Below are positions 43,348-52,827 of a stretch of DNA of 64,000 nt, in pieces. Made by a program: the position numbers and the translations under genes. The stretch lies in NCBI RefSeq assembly GCF_002736205.1, contig NZ_CP024091.1:868001-932000 (forward strand). Direction: 5' to 3'. The first letter of the stretch is position 1, and each line of letters opens with the position of its first letter. Source of the stretch: Pedobacter ginsengisoli. GTDB taxonomy: Bacteria; Bacteroidota; Bacteroidia; Sphingobacteriales; Sphingobacteriaceae. The notes below the pieces were generated by a model, which saw only the letters and a program-made list of their open reading frames with translations, was not told the DNA's origin and ran no database searches.

Positions 43348-45174
43348 ATGAAAATATTGAATTTAATCTGCTTGTCAGCAGTATTGATACTACTATGCGG
43401 TTGCAGTAAAAATAAGATAGCACATACTTTTGAACTTGCTGATAACGACTTCTTACTCGATGGAAAACCTTTTCAGATTGTATCTGGTGAAATACATTAT
43501 CCTCGTGTACCCAGAGAGGCATGGAGGGATCGGATGAAAATGGCAAGGGCCATGGGACTTAATACCATTGGAACTTATGTGTTCTGGAATGTCCACGAAC
43601 CCGAAAAGAATGTTTTTGATTTCTCAGGGAACAATGATATCGCTGAATTTGTAAAGATCGCACAGCAAGAAGGGCTGTGGGTAATATTACGACCTAGCCC
43701 ATATGTATGTGCAGAATGGGAATTTGGAGGGTATCCATATTGGCTTCAAAATGAACAGGGTATGAAAGTGAGGAGCCAGGAAAAACAATACCTGGAAGAG
43801 TACAGGAAATACATTCACGAGGTGGGTAAGCAACTTGCTCCATTGCAGGTTAACCATGGAGGTAATGTGCTCATGGTACAGATTGAAAATGAATACGGCT
43901 CTTATGGCGCAGATAAGGAATATCTGAAGATTAATCGCGAGATGTTTATTGATGCTGGGTTTGATGGATTACTGTATACATGTGATCCACAAAAAGATAT
44001 CAAAAACGGTTTCCTTCCCGGAACACTTCCGGCTATTAATGGACAAGACAATCCGGCAATAGTTAAAAAGGTAATCAGGGAATTAAATAATGGTAAAGGT
44101 CCGTTTTTTATAGCTGAATGGTATCCGGCATGGTTTGATTGGTGGGGCACACCGCACCACAAAGTTCCGGCTGAACAGTATACCGGTAAACTCGATTCAG
44201 TGTTAGGTGCAGGTATTTCCATCAATATGTACATGTTTCATGGAGGCAGTACACGCGCATTTATGAATGGCGCTAATTATCGTGATAGTGTACCTTATGA
44301 GCCTCAGATCAGTAGTTATGATTACGATGCACCACTTGACGAAGCAGGTAATGCAACCGATAAATTTATGAAATTCAGGGCAGTTATTGAAAAGCACCTG
44401 CCTGTAGGTACCAAGTTACCGGCTGTTCCTGCCTCAAAGCCAGCTGTAGCACTAGAGACTATTCATTTTTCTGCCGAAAGTAGTATTTATGATTACCTGG
44501 AAAAATCGAAGCAAAGTATTCAGCCCCTAACATTCGAAGATCTGAATCAGGCTTACGGATATGTACTTTATCGCACAGTTATAAATGAAGGAAAGTCAGG
44601 GATACTTAAAATAGATGGCTTAAGGGATTATGGGTTGGTCTATATTAATGGTAAAAGACATGGCATTCTGGACAGAAGGTTGAATCAGGATAGCCTTATG
44701 ATAGATTTGCCTAAGGGTAAAGTTACCCTTGATATATTAGTAGAAAATATGGGGAGAATTAATTTCGGGCCATTTTTACTTCAAAACAAAAAAGGGATTA
44801 CTGGCAAGGTTAGTTTAGCAGGTACAGTCTTAAAGTCATGGGAAATGTTTTCGTTGCCTTTTGATAAACAACCGGTTAAAAAGACTGATACTAATGTTTT
44901 CAGACAGGAAGGCCCTATGTTGAAGTATGCAGAATTTGAACTTAATAATGTGCAGGATACCTACCTGGATATGCGAAAATGGGGCAAAGGTGTGGTATGG
45001 GTAAATGGCCATAATCTTGGAAAGTATTGGAGTATTGGCCCTCAGCAAACAATTTATCTGCCAGCAGAATGGCTGAAAAAAGGGAAGAATCAAATAGTTG
45101 TACTCGATTTGATCAAAACTGATCAGCGATCCCTTACCAGTCTTGATAAGCCAATTTTGGATCAGGTTAAATAA
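43348..45174 (+). CDS. GH35 beta-galactosidase lipoprotein
   Basis: A 608-residue lipoprotein. The ATG at 43348 gives MKILNLICLSAVLILLCGC with the lipobox Cys at residue 19; an in-frame extension upstream is rejected because it hides the signal. The GH35 TIM barrel is clear: GEIHYPRVPREAWRDRMKMA, FWNVHEP, RPSPYVCAEWEFGGYP, acid/base Glu182 in QIENEYGSYG and the likely nucleophile Glu257 in FFIAEWYPAWF. C-terminal jelly-roll domains follow, with MRKWGKGVVWVNGHNLGKYW. It trims terminal beta-linked galactose. As a lipoprotein in a SusCD operon it probably works at the outer membrane or in the periplasm. Confidence 0.92.
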   Translation: MKILNLICLSAVLILLCGCSKNKIAHTFELADNDFLLDGKPFQIVSGEIHYPRVPREAWRDRMKMARAMGLNTIGTYVFWNVHEPEKNVFDFSGNNDIAEFVKIAQQEGLWVILRPSPYVCAEWEFGGYPYWLQNEQGMKVRSQEKQYLEEYRKYIHEVGKQLAPLQVNHGGNVLMVQIENEYGSYGADKEYLKINREMFIDAGFDGLLYTCDPQKDIKNGFLPGTLPAINGQDNPAIVKKVIRELNNGKGPFFIAEWYPAWFDWWGTPHHKVPAEQYTGKLDSVLGAGISINMYMFHGGSTRAFMNGANYRDSVPYEPQISSYDYDAPLDEAGNATDKFMKFRAVIEKHLPVGTKLPAVPASKPAVALETIHFSAESSIYDYLEKSKQSIQPLTFEDLNQAYGYVLYRTVINEGKSGILKIDGLRDYGLVYINGKRHGILDRRLNQDSLMIDLPKGKVTLDILVENMGRINFGPFLLQNKKGITGKVSLAGTVLKSWEMFSLPFDKQPVKKTDTNVFRQEGPMLKYAEFELNNVQDTYLDMRKWGKGVVWVNGHNLGKYWSIGPQQTIYLPAEWLKKGKNQIVVLDLIKTDQRSLTSLDKPILDQVK

Positions 45175-45212
45175 CCATAAATTTTAGTCTGCCTTCTTGG
45201 GTATTCGCAATA

Positions 45213-46277
45213 TTATAGATGAATATCTTTTAACAGGGGAACTATTTTTTCAAGTGATTTTTGAAGAATAGGCCCCTGTTCCTTTTGATTTGATAATTTT
45301 GAAATAAGATTTGTTATCCAGTTACTGGTTTTATAAATGTCTATGGTAAGATTTGTTTCGTTAGGAGCTACCTTTATCAGGGTAAAGTATATGATCTGAT
45401 CACCTTTATCATTCATCTCACTAAATTCAATTCTATCATCAGTATAAGAGTAGCTATTTGAATAGTAAAGGGTCTCTCCATTGTTTAATGTCCATGTACT
45501 TTTCATACCTACCCGCGGTAAAAAGTGCTGAAGTCCTTCCACCTTTTTTACACCGTCCCACCAGAGGTGGCGATACTCAAACGCACCAGAGGCATGAAAT
45601 AGTGTGATAATGTCAGTTTCATATGTTTTTGAAACAGTGCATATTTTCTTTTTTCCTGAAAGGTTTAAAGGAGGTAAAGGGTCATCTGCTATTTCATTTT
45701 TTAATTGGCTTAGTTGTGTATAATGAAAGTAAATCTCTCCGGTTTCCGTTTGCTTCATGCTGTCATTCCAGTTCATCCATTCTTTAAAATCAGCCGGAGC
45801 ATTATCCTGCAAAAGACCATTGGTAACCAACCAATATTCATGCTGCTTTATATCGTTCTTTAAAAGCTGATGAGCAACAATAACATCTTTGCCAATCAGT
45901 TTGCTAAAATTCTTTACGTTATATCCTGTAAATTCACCATAATGGGTAATTACCTTCAATGAAAGATTCGCGGCAGAAGTACAGGCATTACATTGACAAT
46001 ACTTCCTTCGGTCGTAAGACATTAGACTTTTATGAAACAAGCAAAACATTTTTTCTACCTGTTTATACAATACTTCAAGTTCCGGAGGTTCTCCGAATTT
46101 GTAAAAAAGAATTGCATCACCCTCTATTTCAGAAACTTCAAGCCCTATTTGATTTGCATTAATAAGCAATTCAAGTAATTCCTGTATAATCATGCGGCTG
46201 TGGTTAATCTCTGATTCAGTTACAAATCGAGTGAAACCGCTAATGTCAGGGATAAAAAGCAGACCTTTTGTTTCCAT
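45213..46277 (-). CDS. DUF2652 protein with SRPBCC-like C-terminal domain
   Basis: A 354-residue cytoplasmic protein. The N-terminus LLFIPDISGFTRFVTESEIN, with ISEIEGDAILFYKF-type continuation, is the DUF2652 pattern, related to class III adenylate/guanylate cyclase folds: PDISGFT resembles the metal-binding Asp of cyclases and EGDAILF the second. A Cys-rich stretch CQCNACTSAANLSLK follows. The C-terminal 150 residues (YRHLWWDGVKKVEGLQHFLP, MKSTWTLNNG) look like a polyketide-cyclase/SRPBCC domain. Whether it makes a cyclic nucleotide is unknown. It is monocistronic and convergent with the GH35 gene. Confidence 0.8.
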   Translation of the reverse strand: METKGLLFIPDISGFTRFVTESEINHSRMIIQELLELLINANQIGLEVSEIEGDAILFYKFGEPPELEVLYKQVEKMFCLFHKSLMSYDRRKYCQCNACTSAANLSLKVITHYGEFTGYNVKNFSKLIGKDVIVAHQLLKNDIKQHEYWLVTNGLLQDNAPADFKEWMNWNDSMKQTETGEIYFHYTQLSQLKNEIADDPLPPLNLSGKKKICTVSKTYETDIITLFHASGAFEYRHLWWDGVKKVEGLQHFLPRVGMKSTWTLNNGETLYYSNSYSYTDDRIEFSEMNDKGDQIIYFTLIKVAPNETNLTIDIYKTSNWITNLISKLSNQKEQGPILQKSLEKIVPLLKDIHL

Positions 46278-46673
46278 TTTATATTAAAGTTATAAATAAT
46301 AAATGATCAAATCTTCATAATACTCCATTGTTAAAGGTTTAGAGAAAAGATTGTTATTGCAAAAAAAGCATTGATAATAGTCAAATTAGGAGTAGTTTGG
46401 AATTGCCTATTGTTTAATCTTTATCTATTTCCTGGCTATGTAAATATTGTTAAATAAGTCAGATGTCAAATCTCTTGAATACTCATTCATCGAAGACAGG
46501 TATTAAAGGGATGTAGAAATATGATGAGCCACTTGTAAAAAAATATAAGTATGCGGAAATAATTTTTTTTTGAAATTATATATTTTGTATTTCAAGATGT
46601 GCAATTGAACAGTAGATTAAAATAATTATATTGAAATATTATTTCTCCAAATAAACTTAGGGCTTAATTGTAT
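46278..46673. other. 396-bp AT-rich intergenic region, no gene seen
   Basis: Upstream region shared by the minus-strand DUF2652 gene and the plus-strand sigma factor gene. It is very AT-rich (tgaaattatatattttgta near 46571-46590). No reading frame, RNA gene or exact TAnnTTTG promoter could be supported. Confidence 0.3.
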
Positions 46674-47288
46674 ATGTTCCAACCGGGTAAGCAAAATGCT
46701 GATGAAGACAATTTATTGTTAGCGCAAGTAGCAGTTGGTAATGAGCAAGCTTTTAACCAAATATACCATAAAACCAATAAGAATATTTATAATGCTGTAA
46801 TGGCTTATGTAAAAAATGAACACACTGCTATTGAGCTGGTGCAACAGGTTTATATCAAATTTTGGAACAATCGTAAAAAACTAAAGGATGTAAGAAGTTT
46901 GAAAGATTACCTTTTTATTATTGCCAGGAATTTAACCCTTGATCATTTTAAAAAGGTAACTATAGAAACGGCTTTTTTTGCGGAGTTAACATCGAGAGAA
47001 AATTATCCTGTAAATAGCATAGATGAAAGGATAGAGCAAATTGAATACGATAAATTGCTAATGAATGCACTTCAGCAATTGCCCCCTCAACAGAGGGAGG
47101 CATGGCTTTTAGTTAATGAACATGAACTTAGCTATGCTGAAGTTGCTGTAAAAATGAACATCTCTAAATTAACAGTAAAAAGGCATTTGGAGTTGGGCCG
47201 CAAAAGTGTGCGCGGTTATCTCAAATCACATATTTATACCATAGTAACAGTTCCTTTTGTTGTTATTTCAACTATTTTTTTTCGCTAA
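46674..47288 (+). CDS. ECF sigma factor (Bacteroidota FecR-linked type) with hydrophobic tail
   Basis: A 204-residue sigma-70 family factor. Region 2 is LAQVAVGNEQAFNQIYH to VQQVYIKFWNNRKKL; region 4 includes LPPQQREAWLLVNEHELSYA and VAVKMNISKLTVKRHLELGR. The ATG at 46674 is preferred over a TTG two codons upstream. The last 20 residues (YTIVTVPFVVISTIFFR) are hydrophobic and could sit in the membrane. This type normally precedes a fecR gene, but here the next plus-strand gene 4 kb away is FecR at 51468, after an intervening block. It is the best partner for that FecR by type and order. Confidence 0.88.
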   Translation: MFQPGKQNADEDNLLLAQVAVGNEQAFNQIYHKTNKNIYNAVMAYVKNEHTAIELVQQVYIKFWNNRKKLKDVRSLKDYLFIIARNLTLDHFKKVTIETAFFAELTSRENYPVNSIDERIEQIEYDKLLMNALQQLPPQQREAWLLVNEHELSYAEVAVKMNISKLTVKRHLELGRKSVRGYLKSHIYTIVTVPFVVISTIFFR

Positions 47289-47328
47289 TTTCATCATTGT
47301 TTTTAAAGGATGCAGGTGCGGTAAATTA

Positions 47329-49764
47329 TTAGTTCGCAATATCATTGTTCGTTATGTTTCTTCTGGTTTTATTTACACCTCCTTTTAGTCTTCCAAAATT
47401 ATAGTTTAAACTAAAAGCACAGTTTTGAAAATAATCTCTTGAGGTATAGGACTGGCTAAATTCCTTGCCGAAACTTGTAGAATTGTTATTCCTATACTTA
47501 ACAAATGGATTATTAAAACGCGCACCTAATGATAGTTTATTAGTAATTAACTCCTTACTTATGCTAAAACTTGTACTAACGTAGCCATTAGTTGTACCTT
47601 GTAAACCGGTAGGGCTATTACTCATTCCATTCAAAGTAGCATTTAAACGCCAGCCCTGATTCAAGTCAAATGAATTCGAAATAGAAAGAGAATACATCAA
47701 CAAATCGTTAGTTACACTAATCCCATCAGGATTTCCTGCCAGCCATAAATACATCGCATTTCCATTCAGTCCAACCTTATAAGTATTGCTGATCGGATAT
47801 GAAATGGACAGATTAGCTCCAAGACTACTAGACTCACCAGTATTTTCATAAGTAGTTCTTGTGATTTGGGTAATCGGATCAAAATTCACCACCTGTAAAT
47901 CCAGATTATTCATGAATGAGTAGTTCAATCCTACATTTATCGAAAGCTTTTTGTTATTACCATAGTTAGCCTGAATATCATTTAGCAGTACTGGTCGGAG
48001 ATTAGGATTACCTGTCGATTCAAAAAGTGGATTGGAACGGTCTATATAAGGGTTTAATCTCTTTATACTTGGCCTTCTGATGCGCTGGGAGAAGCCAAAG
48101 CTCAAACTACTCTGATCTTTAAAATTCTTATTAATTGCTATTGAGGGAAATGCATTAAAATAATTCTGATTAGCTACTGTAGCATCATTTACAAAATCTC
48201 CTCTTATTACCGTTTGCTCAACGCGTATTCCGGCAATAATACTCCATGCTTTTAAAGCATACCGATATGAATTATATGCACTAAAAACGTTCTGAGAATT
48301 GGTATATCTGTTAGAAAATTCGGGATCCGATTCAAATTGACCATTCAAATCATTAAAAGTATTGTAATCAAAATCACTACTGCTGGATCGTAATATGGAT
48401 TTAAGCCCGGCTTCAATATTAACTCTCTTCACAGTAGTTGTAAAATCCAATTGAAAAGTATTTTCATGGAATTGCTGATGATCATACTGCTTGTAATCCT
48501 TTTGATCATAATTAATTAAATTTGATAGGTCAATATCTCCATTACGTTTAGCCGCATTGTTTGAATATTGATAAGAAAAGGTTAAAAGTTGATCCTTTAT
48601 TTTTTTAGAACCGATCTGGTAGTTAATTGCAGCATCAACCCCATAATTTTTTCCTTTATTGTAATTTAACAGGTCATACCCTTGCAAAAGTTCAGCTCCA
48701 CTACTTAGTTCTGAAGACTGAGATATGAAGCCTGAAGATCTCCCTCCATTGAGGTTGAACTGACCGGATAGTAAATTTAATGAATCAATACTGTAACTTA
48801 ATTCAGTACCAAAATATCCTGTTTTGTTGTCAGATTTTTGAAGGCCCTTTTGTAAAAGTCTGTTTATTGCATTGCCATAACTTAGCCTGTTACCTTTATA
48901 AGTGGTTTGCGGGTTGTTGTTCAGGTTTGCACCTCCAAAAGCCGAAATTGCAAAGTTTCCATTTTTTACAGTAACCGATCCACCGGCACCTGGCCCTCCA
49001 GCCGGAAGGCTCTCATTTATATTAAGAGAACCATTATATCCATCACTAATCTTTTTACTAACAATGATGTTGATGATTCCAGCCAATCCCTCTCCATCAT
49101 ATTTTGAGGGAGGAATTGTAATCACCTCTATTTTTTCTATAGTAGATGCAGGCATACTTTTCAGTATTGCAGTCAGATTACCTTCTAAGCTTGCAGAAGG
49201 CCTGCCATTAATCAAAACTTTAAAGCTTGAATTCCCTTTGAGAAGAATGTTATTCTGCCCATCCAGAGTAATATATGGGATTTTAGGTGCCATATCTAAC
49301 ACACTATTCACCTTGCTTTCAGGATCGGCTTTCAAATCGTAAATGATCCGGTCGGCCTTTTGGCTGATCATTGGTCTTTCCCCGGTGATGACCACATTAT
49401 TTAGTGTTTTAAGCTGTTCTGCTAGATAAATAGTACCAAGATCAATCTCTTTCGTTTCTTTTTTAGACAAATCCAATGAAATTGTTTTTGAGTAATAACC
49501 CAGAACAAGAAAGGAAAGCTGATAGTTTAGAGGGCCAGACGCATTAATGGTAAATTTTCCGTCTTTGTCAGAGGCTATAGCTTTAATGACGGTCCCCGTT
49601 TTGGTTTTGATCCTAACAGTTGCAAAGGGCAAATAACCATGACTTGCAGAATCGACGATCAATCCTTTAATCTGGTATTCGTCTGGTGTATTCTGTGCAA
49701 GTAATAAGTTGGTTTGAACTATTGAAATAATAAGTAATAACGTTATTTTGATGGTTAATTTCAT
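47329..49764 (-). CDS. Outer-membrane beta-barrel protein with carboxypeptidase-regulatory-like domain
   Basis: An 811-residue outer-membrane protein of the OMP_b-brl_3 type. The ATG at 49764 gives a signal peptide (MKLTIKITLLLIISIVQTNL, cleavage after LLLAQ); an upstream start 15 codons earlier is less likely. An N-terminal regulatory-like domain (KGLIVDSASHGYLPFATVRI) and a plug-like part (VVITGERPMISQKADRIIYD, IEKIEVITIPPSKYDGEGLA) precede the barrel. No TonB-box partner or SusD is nearby. These proteins resemble TonB receptors without a known ligand. The gene lies on the minus strand inside an otherwise plus-strand sigma/FecR/SusC locus. Confidence 0.88.
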   Translation of the reverse strand: MKLTIKITLLLIISIVQTNLLLAQNTPDEYQIKGLIVDSASHGYLPFATVRIKTKTGTVIKAIASDKDGKFTINASGPLNYQLSFLVLGYYSKTISLDLSKKETKEIDLGTIYLAEQLKTLNNVVITGERPMISQKADRIIYDLKADPESKVNSVLDMAPKIPYITLDGQNNILLKGNSSFKVLINGRPSASLEGNLTAILKSMPASTIEKIEVITIPPSKYDGEGLAGIINIIVSKKISDGYNGSLNINESLPAGGPGAGGSVTVKNGNFAISAFGGANLNNNPQTTYKGNRLSYGNAINRLLQKGLQKSDNKTGYFGTELSYSIDSLNLLSGQFNLNGGRSSGFISQSSELSSGAELLQGYDLLNYNKGKNYGVDAAINYQIGSKKIKDQLLTFSYQYSNNAAKRNGDIDLSNLINYDQKDYKQYDHQQFHENTFQLDFTTTVKRVNIEAGLKSILRSSSSDFDYNTFNDLNGQFESDPEFSNRYTNSQNVFSAYNSYRYALKAWSIIAGIRVEQTVIRGDFVNDATVANQNYFNAFPSIAINKNFKDQSSLSFGFSQRIRRPSIKRLNPYIDRSNPLFESTGNPNLRPVLLNDIQANYGNNKKLSINVGLNYSFMNNLDLQVVNFDPITQITRTTYENTGESSSLGANLSISYPISNTYKVGLNGNAMYLWLAGNPDGISVTNDLLMYSLSISNSFDLNQGWRLNATLNGMSNSPTGLQGTTNGYVSTSFSISKELITNKLSLGARFNNPFVKYRNNNSTSFGKEFSQSYTSRDYFQNCAFSLNYNFGRLKGGVNKTRRNITNNDIAN

Positions 49765-49886
49765 GATTCTATTGGTAATGAATTTTAGGAATTTCAAATT
49801 TTTGGGCATAGTGAGTCGTTTAAAGGCTTTTGCACTTTAAAATCAATTACTTTTAAACGACTGGATTAAATTTCTAGGAGAGTGGC

Positions 49887-50222
49887 TTATTTATCTTTTT
49901 GATTGCGAATTATTAGGTGATAAACTAAAAACCCTCCGGCAATAAAGATCATTTCTACTCCATATGGTAATGGCGACTCTTCTGCATTGTATGGTATAAA
50001 TTCCAAAGCAATTAAACCAATCCCCGCCGACATTAGAATAATTGCCCATTTAAGCAGTTCATTATCTTTGGATAACTGCGTTAAAAATTTCAAACCGGTT
50101 TCGTCTAAAGGACCCGAATCAATGATTCTTCTTTTTAATCTATACTTGTAAAGTGTAATGATAAAAATTCCAATTATTACAAAAAATATGATGATGATTA
50201 TAAATGGCATTAACTGTTTCAT
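49887..50222 (-). CDS. Small DUF6249-like membrane protein
   Basis: A 111-residue protein with three hydrophobic segments: FIIIIIFFVIIGIFIITLYK, AIILMSAGIGLIALEFI and GVEMIFIAGGFLVYHLI. The middle cytoplasmic part LTQLSKDNELLKW precedes the second helix, as in DUF6249 proteins next to ECF sigma factors in Bacteroidota. It is divergent from the sigma gene at 50422, sharing a 200-bp promoter region. Function unknown; membrane-linked regulation is a guess from context. Confidence 0.62.
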   Translation of the reverse strand: MKQLMPFIIIIIFFVIIGIFIITLYKYRLKRRIIDSGPLDETGLKFLTQLSKDNELLKWAIILMSAGIGLIALEFIPYNAEESPLPYGVEMIFIAGGFLVYHLIIRNQKDK

Positions 50223-50421
50223 GATCTCTAATTTAAATGATTTACCCAGTAGTCAACAAAAAAAGACAACTGGTTGCAGTTATTTTAAATTAATTTATTG
50301 AATCTTTTTTTAGTGCTTATTAATCTTTGGATTTTTGTATTATTATCTAACACATAAAAAATAATCTGGATATACTTTGATTTTTTTGCAACCGACAACC
50401 CGTATTGATTGACTATTAAGT

Positions 50422-50979
50422 ATGTTTAATGAAAAGGATATTATAACCAGGATATTAAATAAAGACTTTAAGGCTTTTGAATTACTTGTAAGACAATATG
50501 AAAGGTTGGTCTTCTTTGTGATCAATAGACTGGTGCATGACCAGCAGGATAAAGAAGATATTTGCCAGGAAGTATTTATTAAAATCCATAAGAACCTTTA
50601 CAGATTTGAGTTTAAATCAAAGCTATCTACCTGGATAGCACGAATTGCTTATCTCACTGCCATCAATCACATTAAGTTTAGTAAACAGGAACGGTTGTCA
50701 GAGTATACTGAAGATATTGATCAATATTATTTTACTGATGAAAATCCTGAGCATACCATGATTAAAAAAGATACTGTGAATTATCTTAATGATCTCATTC
50801 AGAAAATGCCACTTCAATACCGCACTGTGCTAACATTATATCATTTAAATGAATTCTCCTGTGCTGAAATTGAAGAGATTACAGGAATCCCGGAAGGAAC
50901 AGTTAAAAGCTATCTGTTTAGGGCAAGGAAGCTATTAAAAAACAAAATTGAAAAAGATCTTAAAAAAGAAGAAATATGA
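50422..50979 (+). CDS. ECF RNA polymerase sigma factor (SigW-like)
   Basis: A 185-residue sigma factor. Region 2: FELLVRQYERLVFFVINRLV and DQQDKEDICQEVFIKIHKNL; region 4: LPLQYRT-like MPLQYRTVLTLYHLNEFSCA and IEEITGIPEGTVKSYLFRAR. It is of the general SigW/RpoE-like type rather than the FecR-linked type. Its stop overlaps the next gene, a two-helix membrane protein, by four bases (ATGA), an arrangement seen with sigma/anti-sigma pairs. The divergent DUF6249-like gene may belong to the same regulon. Confidence 0.92.
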   Translation: MFNEKDIITRILNKDFKAFELLVRQYERLVFFVINRLVHDQQDKEDICQEVFIKIHKNLYRFEFKSKLSTWIARIAYLTAINHIKFSKQERLSEYTEDIDQYYFTDENPEHTMIKKDTVNYLNDLIQKMPLQYRTVLTLYHLNEFSCAEIEEITGIPEGTVKSYLFRARKLLKNKIEKDLKKEEI

Positions 50980-51380
50980 AAGAATCAGATGATCATAGAA
51001 TACAGGAGATGTTTGAAAAAGGCATAAATAATGATTCTCCTCAGTCATTTGAAAATAATGACCTTCTAATTTATAAACAATTGTTTCAAGCCTTAAATTC
51101 CGGGCAGGAATCAGGATTGCCCCAAAACTTTGCCGCCAAGGTGACAAATAAAGTGCAAAGGGAAACCTATCGAAAACAAGACATGTGGTTTGCGCTAACC
51201 ATTATTTTAATATTTGGAGTCACTTTTGGTGCCGCATACCTGGTTCTTACCCTGATTAATCCAAATTCAGGACGCGAATTTTACGAGGTTAATATCCGGT
51301 TCAAATATGTGATTCTTCTGGGAGTTCTAACCTTTCTGGCTGTCTTTTATGATAAAGGCAAATCCAAAGTATTGAGTTAA
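50976..51380 (+). CDS. Two-helix membrane protein, candidate anti-sigma factor
   Basis: A 134-residue protein with an acidic cytoplasmic N-terminal half (about 65 residues) and two membrane helices, WFALTIILIFGVTFGAAYLV and YVILLGVLTFLAVFY. It overlaps the sigma gene by four bases, so the two are made in linked amounts. A small cytoplasmic domain plus membrane helices matches the topology of membrane anti-sigma factors, but no zinc-binding HxxxCxxC motif is visible. No family is recognised. The role is inferred from position. Confidence 0.6.
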   Translation: MKESDDHRIQEMFEKGINNDSPQSFENNDLLIYKQLFQALNSGQESGLPQNFAAKVTNKVQRETYRKQDMWFALTIILIFGVTFGAAYLVLTLINPNSGREFYEVNIRFKYVILLGVLTFLAVFYDKGKSKVLS

Positions 51381-51467
51381 AGCTGTTTTATTTATGTAAT
51401 TATTTTTTTCTTTTCATTGGGCCATTTTGTTTTAGTAATCGTCTTTAGTTAAAATCCGATTACAAGA

Positions 51468-52652
51468 ATGAATAGAACCCGTTTCCATATCCTTTTACAA
51501 TACTTCAAGGAAGATGTTATTTCTGAGGAAGAATGGCGAGAATTACTAGGAATGGTAAAAACCGGTCGTTATGACGACCAGTTGGAAGATGATCTTTTAA
51601 TTTCGTTAGACAGCATAGGGAAGAAAAATAAGTGGACTGAAGATATTGAACGGGAAATGTGGTTAGGTATTCAAACAAAAATACAAGGCCAATCAAAAAA
51701 TACTAACTACCGAATATGGATAGCTGCCGCGGCAGTTCTTCTGGTGATGCTAACTGCAGGATTGCTTTTCTTTAAAGCCGAGCATTTATCATCTTCTCTT
51801 AAAACAAATACAGCTAGGATAGAGGCTGATATTTTGCCGGGAGGTAATAAGGCTGTTCTTACATTACCAGATGGAAAACGCGTAGTACTAACCGATTCAA
51901 CAATTAAACAACTGGCAAACCAGGCCGGTGGTTCAATAACAAAAGCCGGAAATGGAATCCTTGTTTATAACATGACTTCATTGGCTGGAAATGCAGGTGC
52001 CATAACGGGCAAAGAAATATTTAATACCATAAGCACGCCTAGAGGGGGGCAGTATCAGGTAATACTAGCCGATGGCACCCATGTTTGGTTAAATGCTGCA
52101 TCTTCACTCAAATTCCCTGCTTCTTTTAAAGGAAAAACACGATTGGTTGAGCTTACTGGCGAGGCCTATTTTGAAGTAGCCAAAAACAAGCAAATGCCAT
52201 TTATAGTGCATACTCAAAATCAGGAAGTAGAGGTATTGGGTACACATTTTAATATCAGTAGCTATGATGATGAAAAAGTTACTAAAACAACTTTACTGGA
52301 AGGATCAGTTAAGGTGATAGCTCAGGCCAATCAAAAAGTAATTAAACCCGGCGAACAGGCTCAGATTAATAGGAATGTTGCTGCCATTAAAGTATTACCG
52401 GTTAGTATAGAAGAAGCTATTGCATGGAAAAATGGTTATTTCGTATTTAATGATGAAAAGCTGGAAAGCATTATGCAAAGGGTATCCAGATGGTACGACA
52501 TTGATTACGAATTTCAAGGTCAGCAAGGAAATCTATCCTTTTTAGGTGTCGTAGAACGATCAAAAAATATATCATCCTTATTAAAAGTGTTAGAATCAAC
52601 TGGAAATGTTCACTTTAAAATAGAAGGGAGGAAAATTATCGTTATGCCATAA
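51468..52652 (+). CDS. FecR family anti-sigma/sigma regulator, locus 1
   Basis: A 394-residue inner-membrane regulator. The cytoplasmic N-terminal region (residues 1-80) holds the sigma-binding part, a membrane helix follows (IWIAAAAVLLVMLTAGLLFF, about 82-101), then the periplasmic FecR domain (PGGNKAVLTLPDGKRVVLTD, STPRGGQYQVILADGTHVWL, LTGEAYFEVAKNKQMPFIVH) and a DUF4974 domain at the end (DEKLESIMQRVSRWYDIDYE). FecR proteins transmit the loaded state of an STN-bearing SusC to a sigma factor. It precedes an STN-bearing SusC. The sigma gene expected immediately upstream is replaced by a two-helix protein gene. Confidence 0.93.
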   Translation: MNRTRFHILLQYFKEDVISEEEWRELLGMVKTGRYDDQLEDDLLISLDSIGKKNKWTEDIEREMWLGIQTKIQGQSKNTNYRIWIAAAAVLLVMLTAGLLFFKAEHLSSSLKTNTARIEADILPGGNKAVLTLPDGKRVVLTDSTIKQLANQAGGSITKAGNGILVYNMTSLAGNAGAITGKEIFNTISTPRGGQYQVILADGTHVWLNAASSLKFPASFKGKTRLVELTGEAYFEVAKNKQMPFIVHTQNQEVEVLGTHFNISSYDDEKVTKTTLLEGSVKVIAQANQKVIKPGEQAQINRNVAAIKVLPVSIEEAIAWKNGYFVFNDEKLESIMQRVSRWYDIDYEFQGQQGNLSFLGVVERSKNISSLLKVLESTGNVHFKIEGRKIIVMP

Positions 52653-52683
52653 TAGTTACAGAACTAACGGTAGTTTAAACAAA

Positions 52684-52723
52684 GTCAGGGATGCTGGAAC
52701 ACCCCTGACCAATGTTTGGATAT
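52684..52723 (+). ncRNA. Hairpin leader motif before SusC, copy 1
   Basis: Stem gtcaggg (52684-52690) with ccctgac (52703-52709) and a 12-base loop, then caatgtttggatat. The same motif occurs at 61397-61436 in the second locus with no gaps over 39 bases. The outer pair is G-C here and A-T there, a compensatory change. It lies 118 bp before the SusC start. Leader RNA or attenuator is inferred. Confidence 0.5.
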
Positions 52724-52827
52724 GCCATGATAAAATTCAGCTAAACAACTAATCAATTTATCGACGTAGACTTTTCTCTGTTAAAAGAGTAAAGAATTGC
52801 GTTGTGCAACCAAAACAAACCAAATGT

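Noticed and set aside
48902..49342. A 146-codon plus-strand frame opposite the outer-membrane barrel gene
   Set aside because: The minus-strand gene has clear domain motifs across the same span, so this frame is a shadow.
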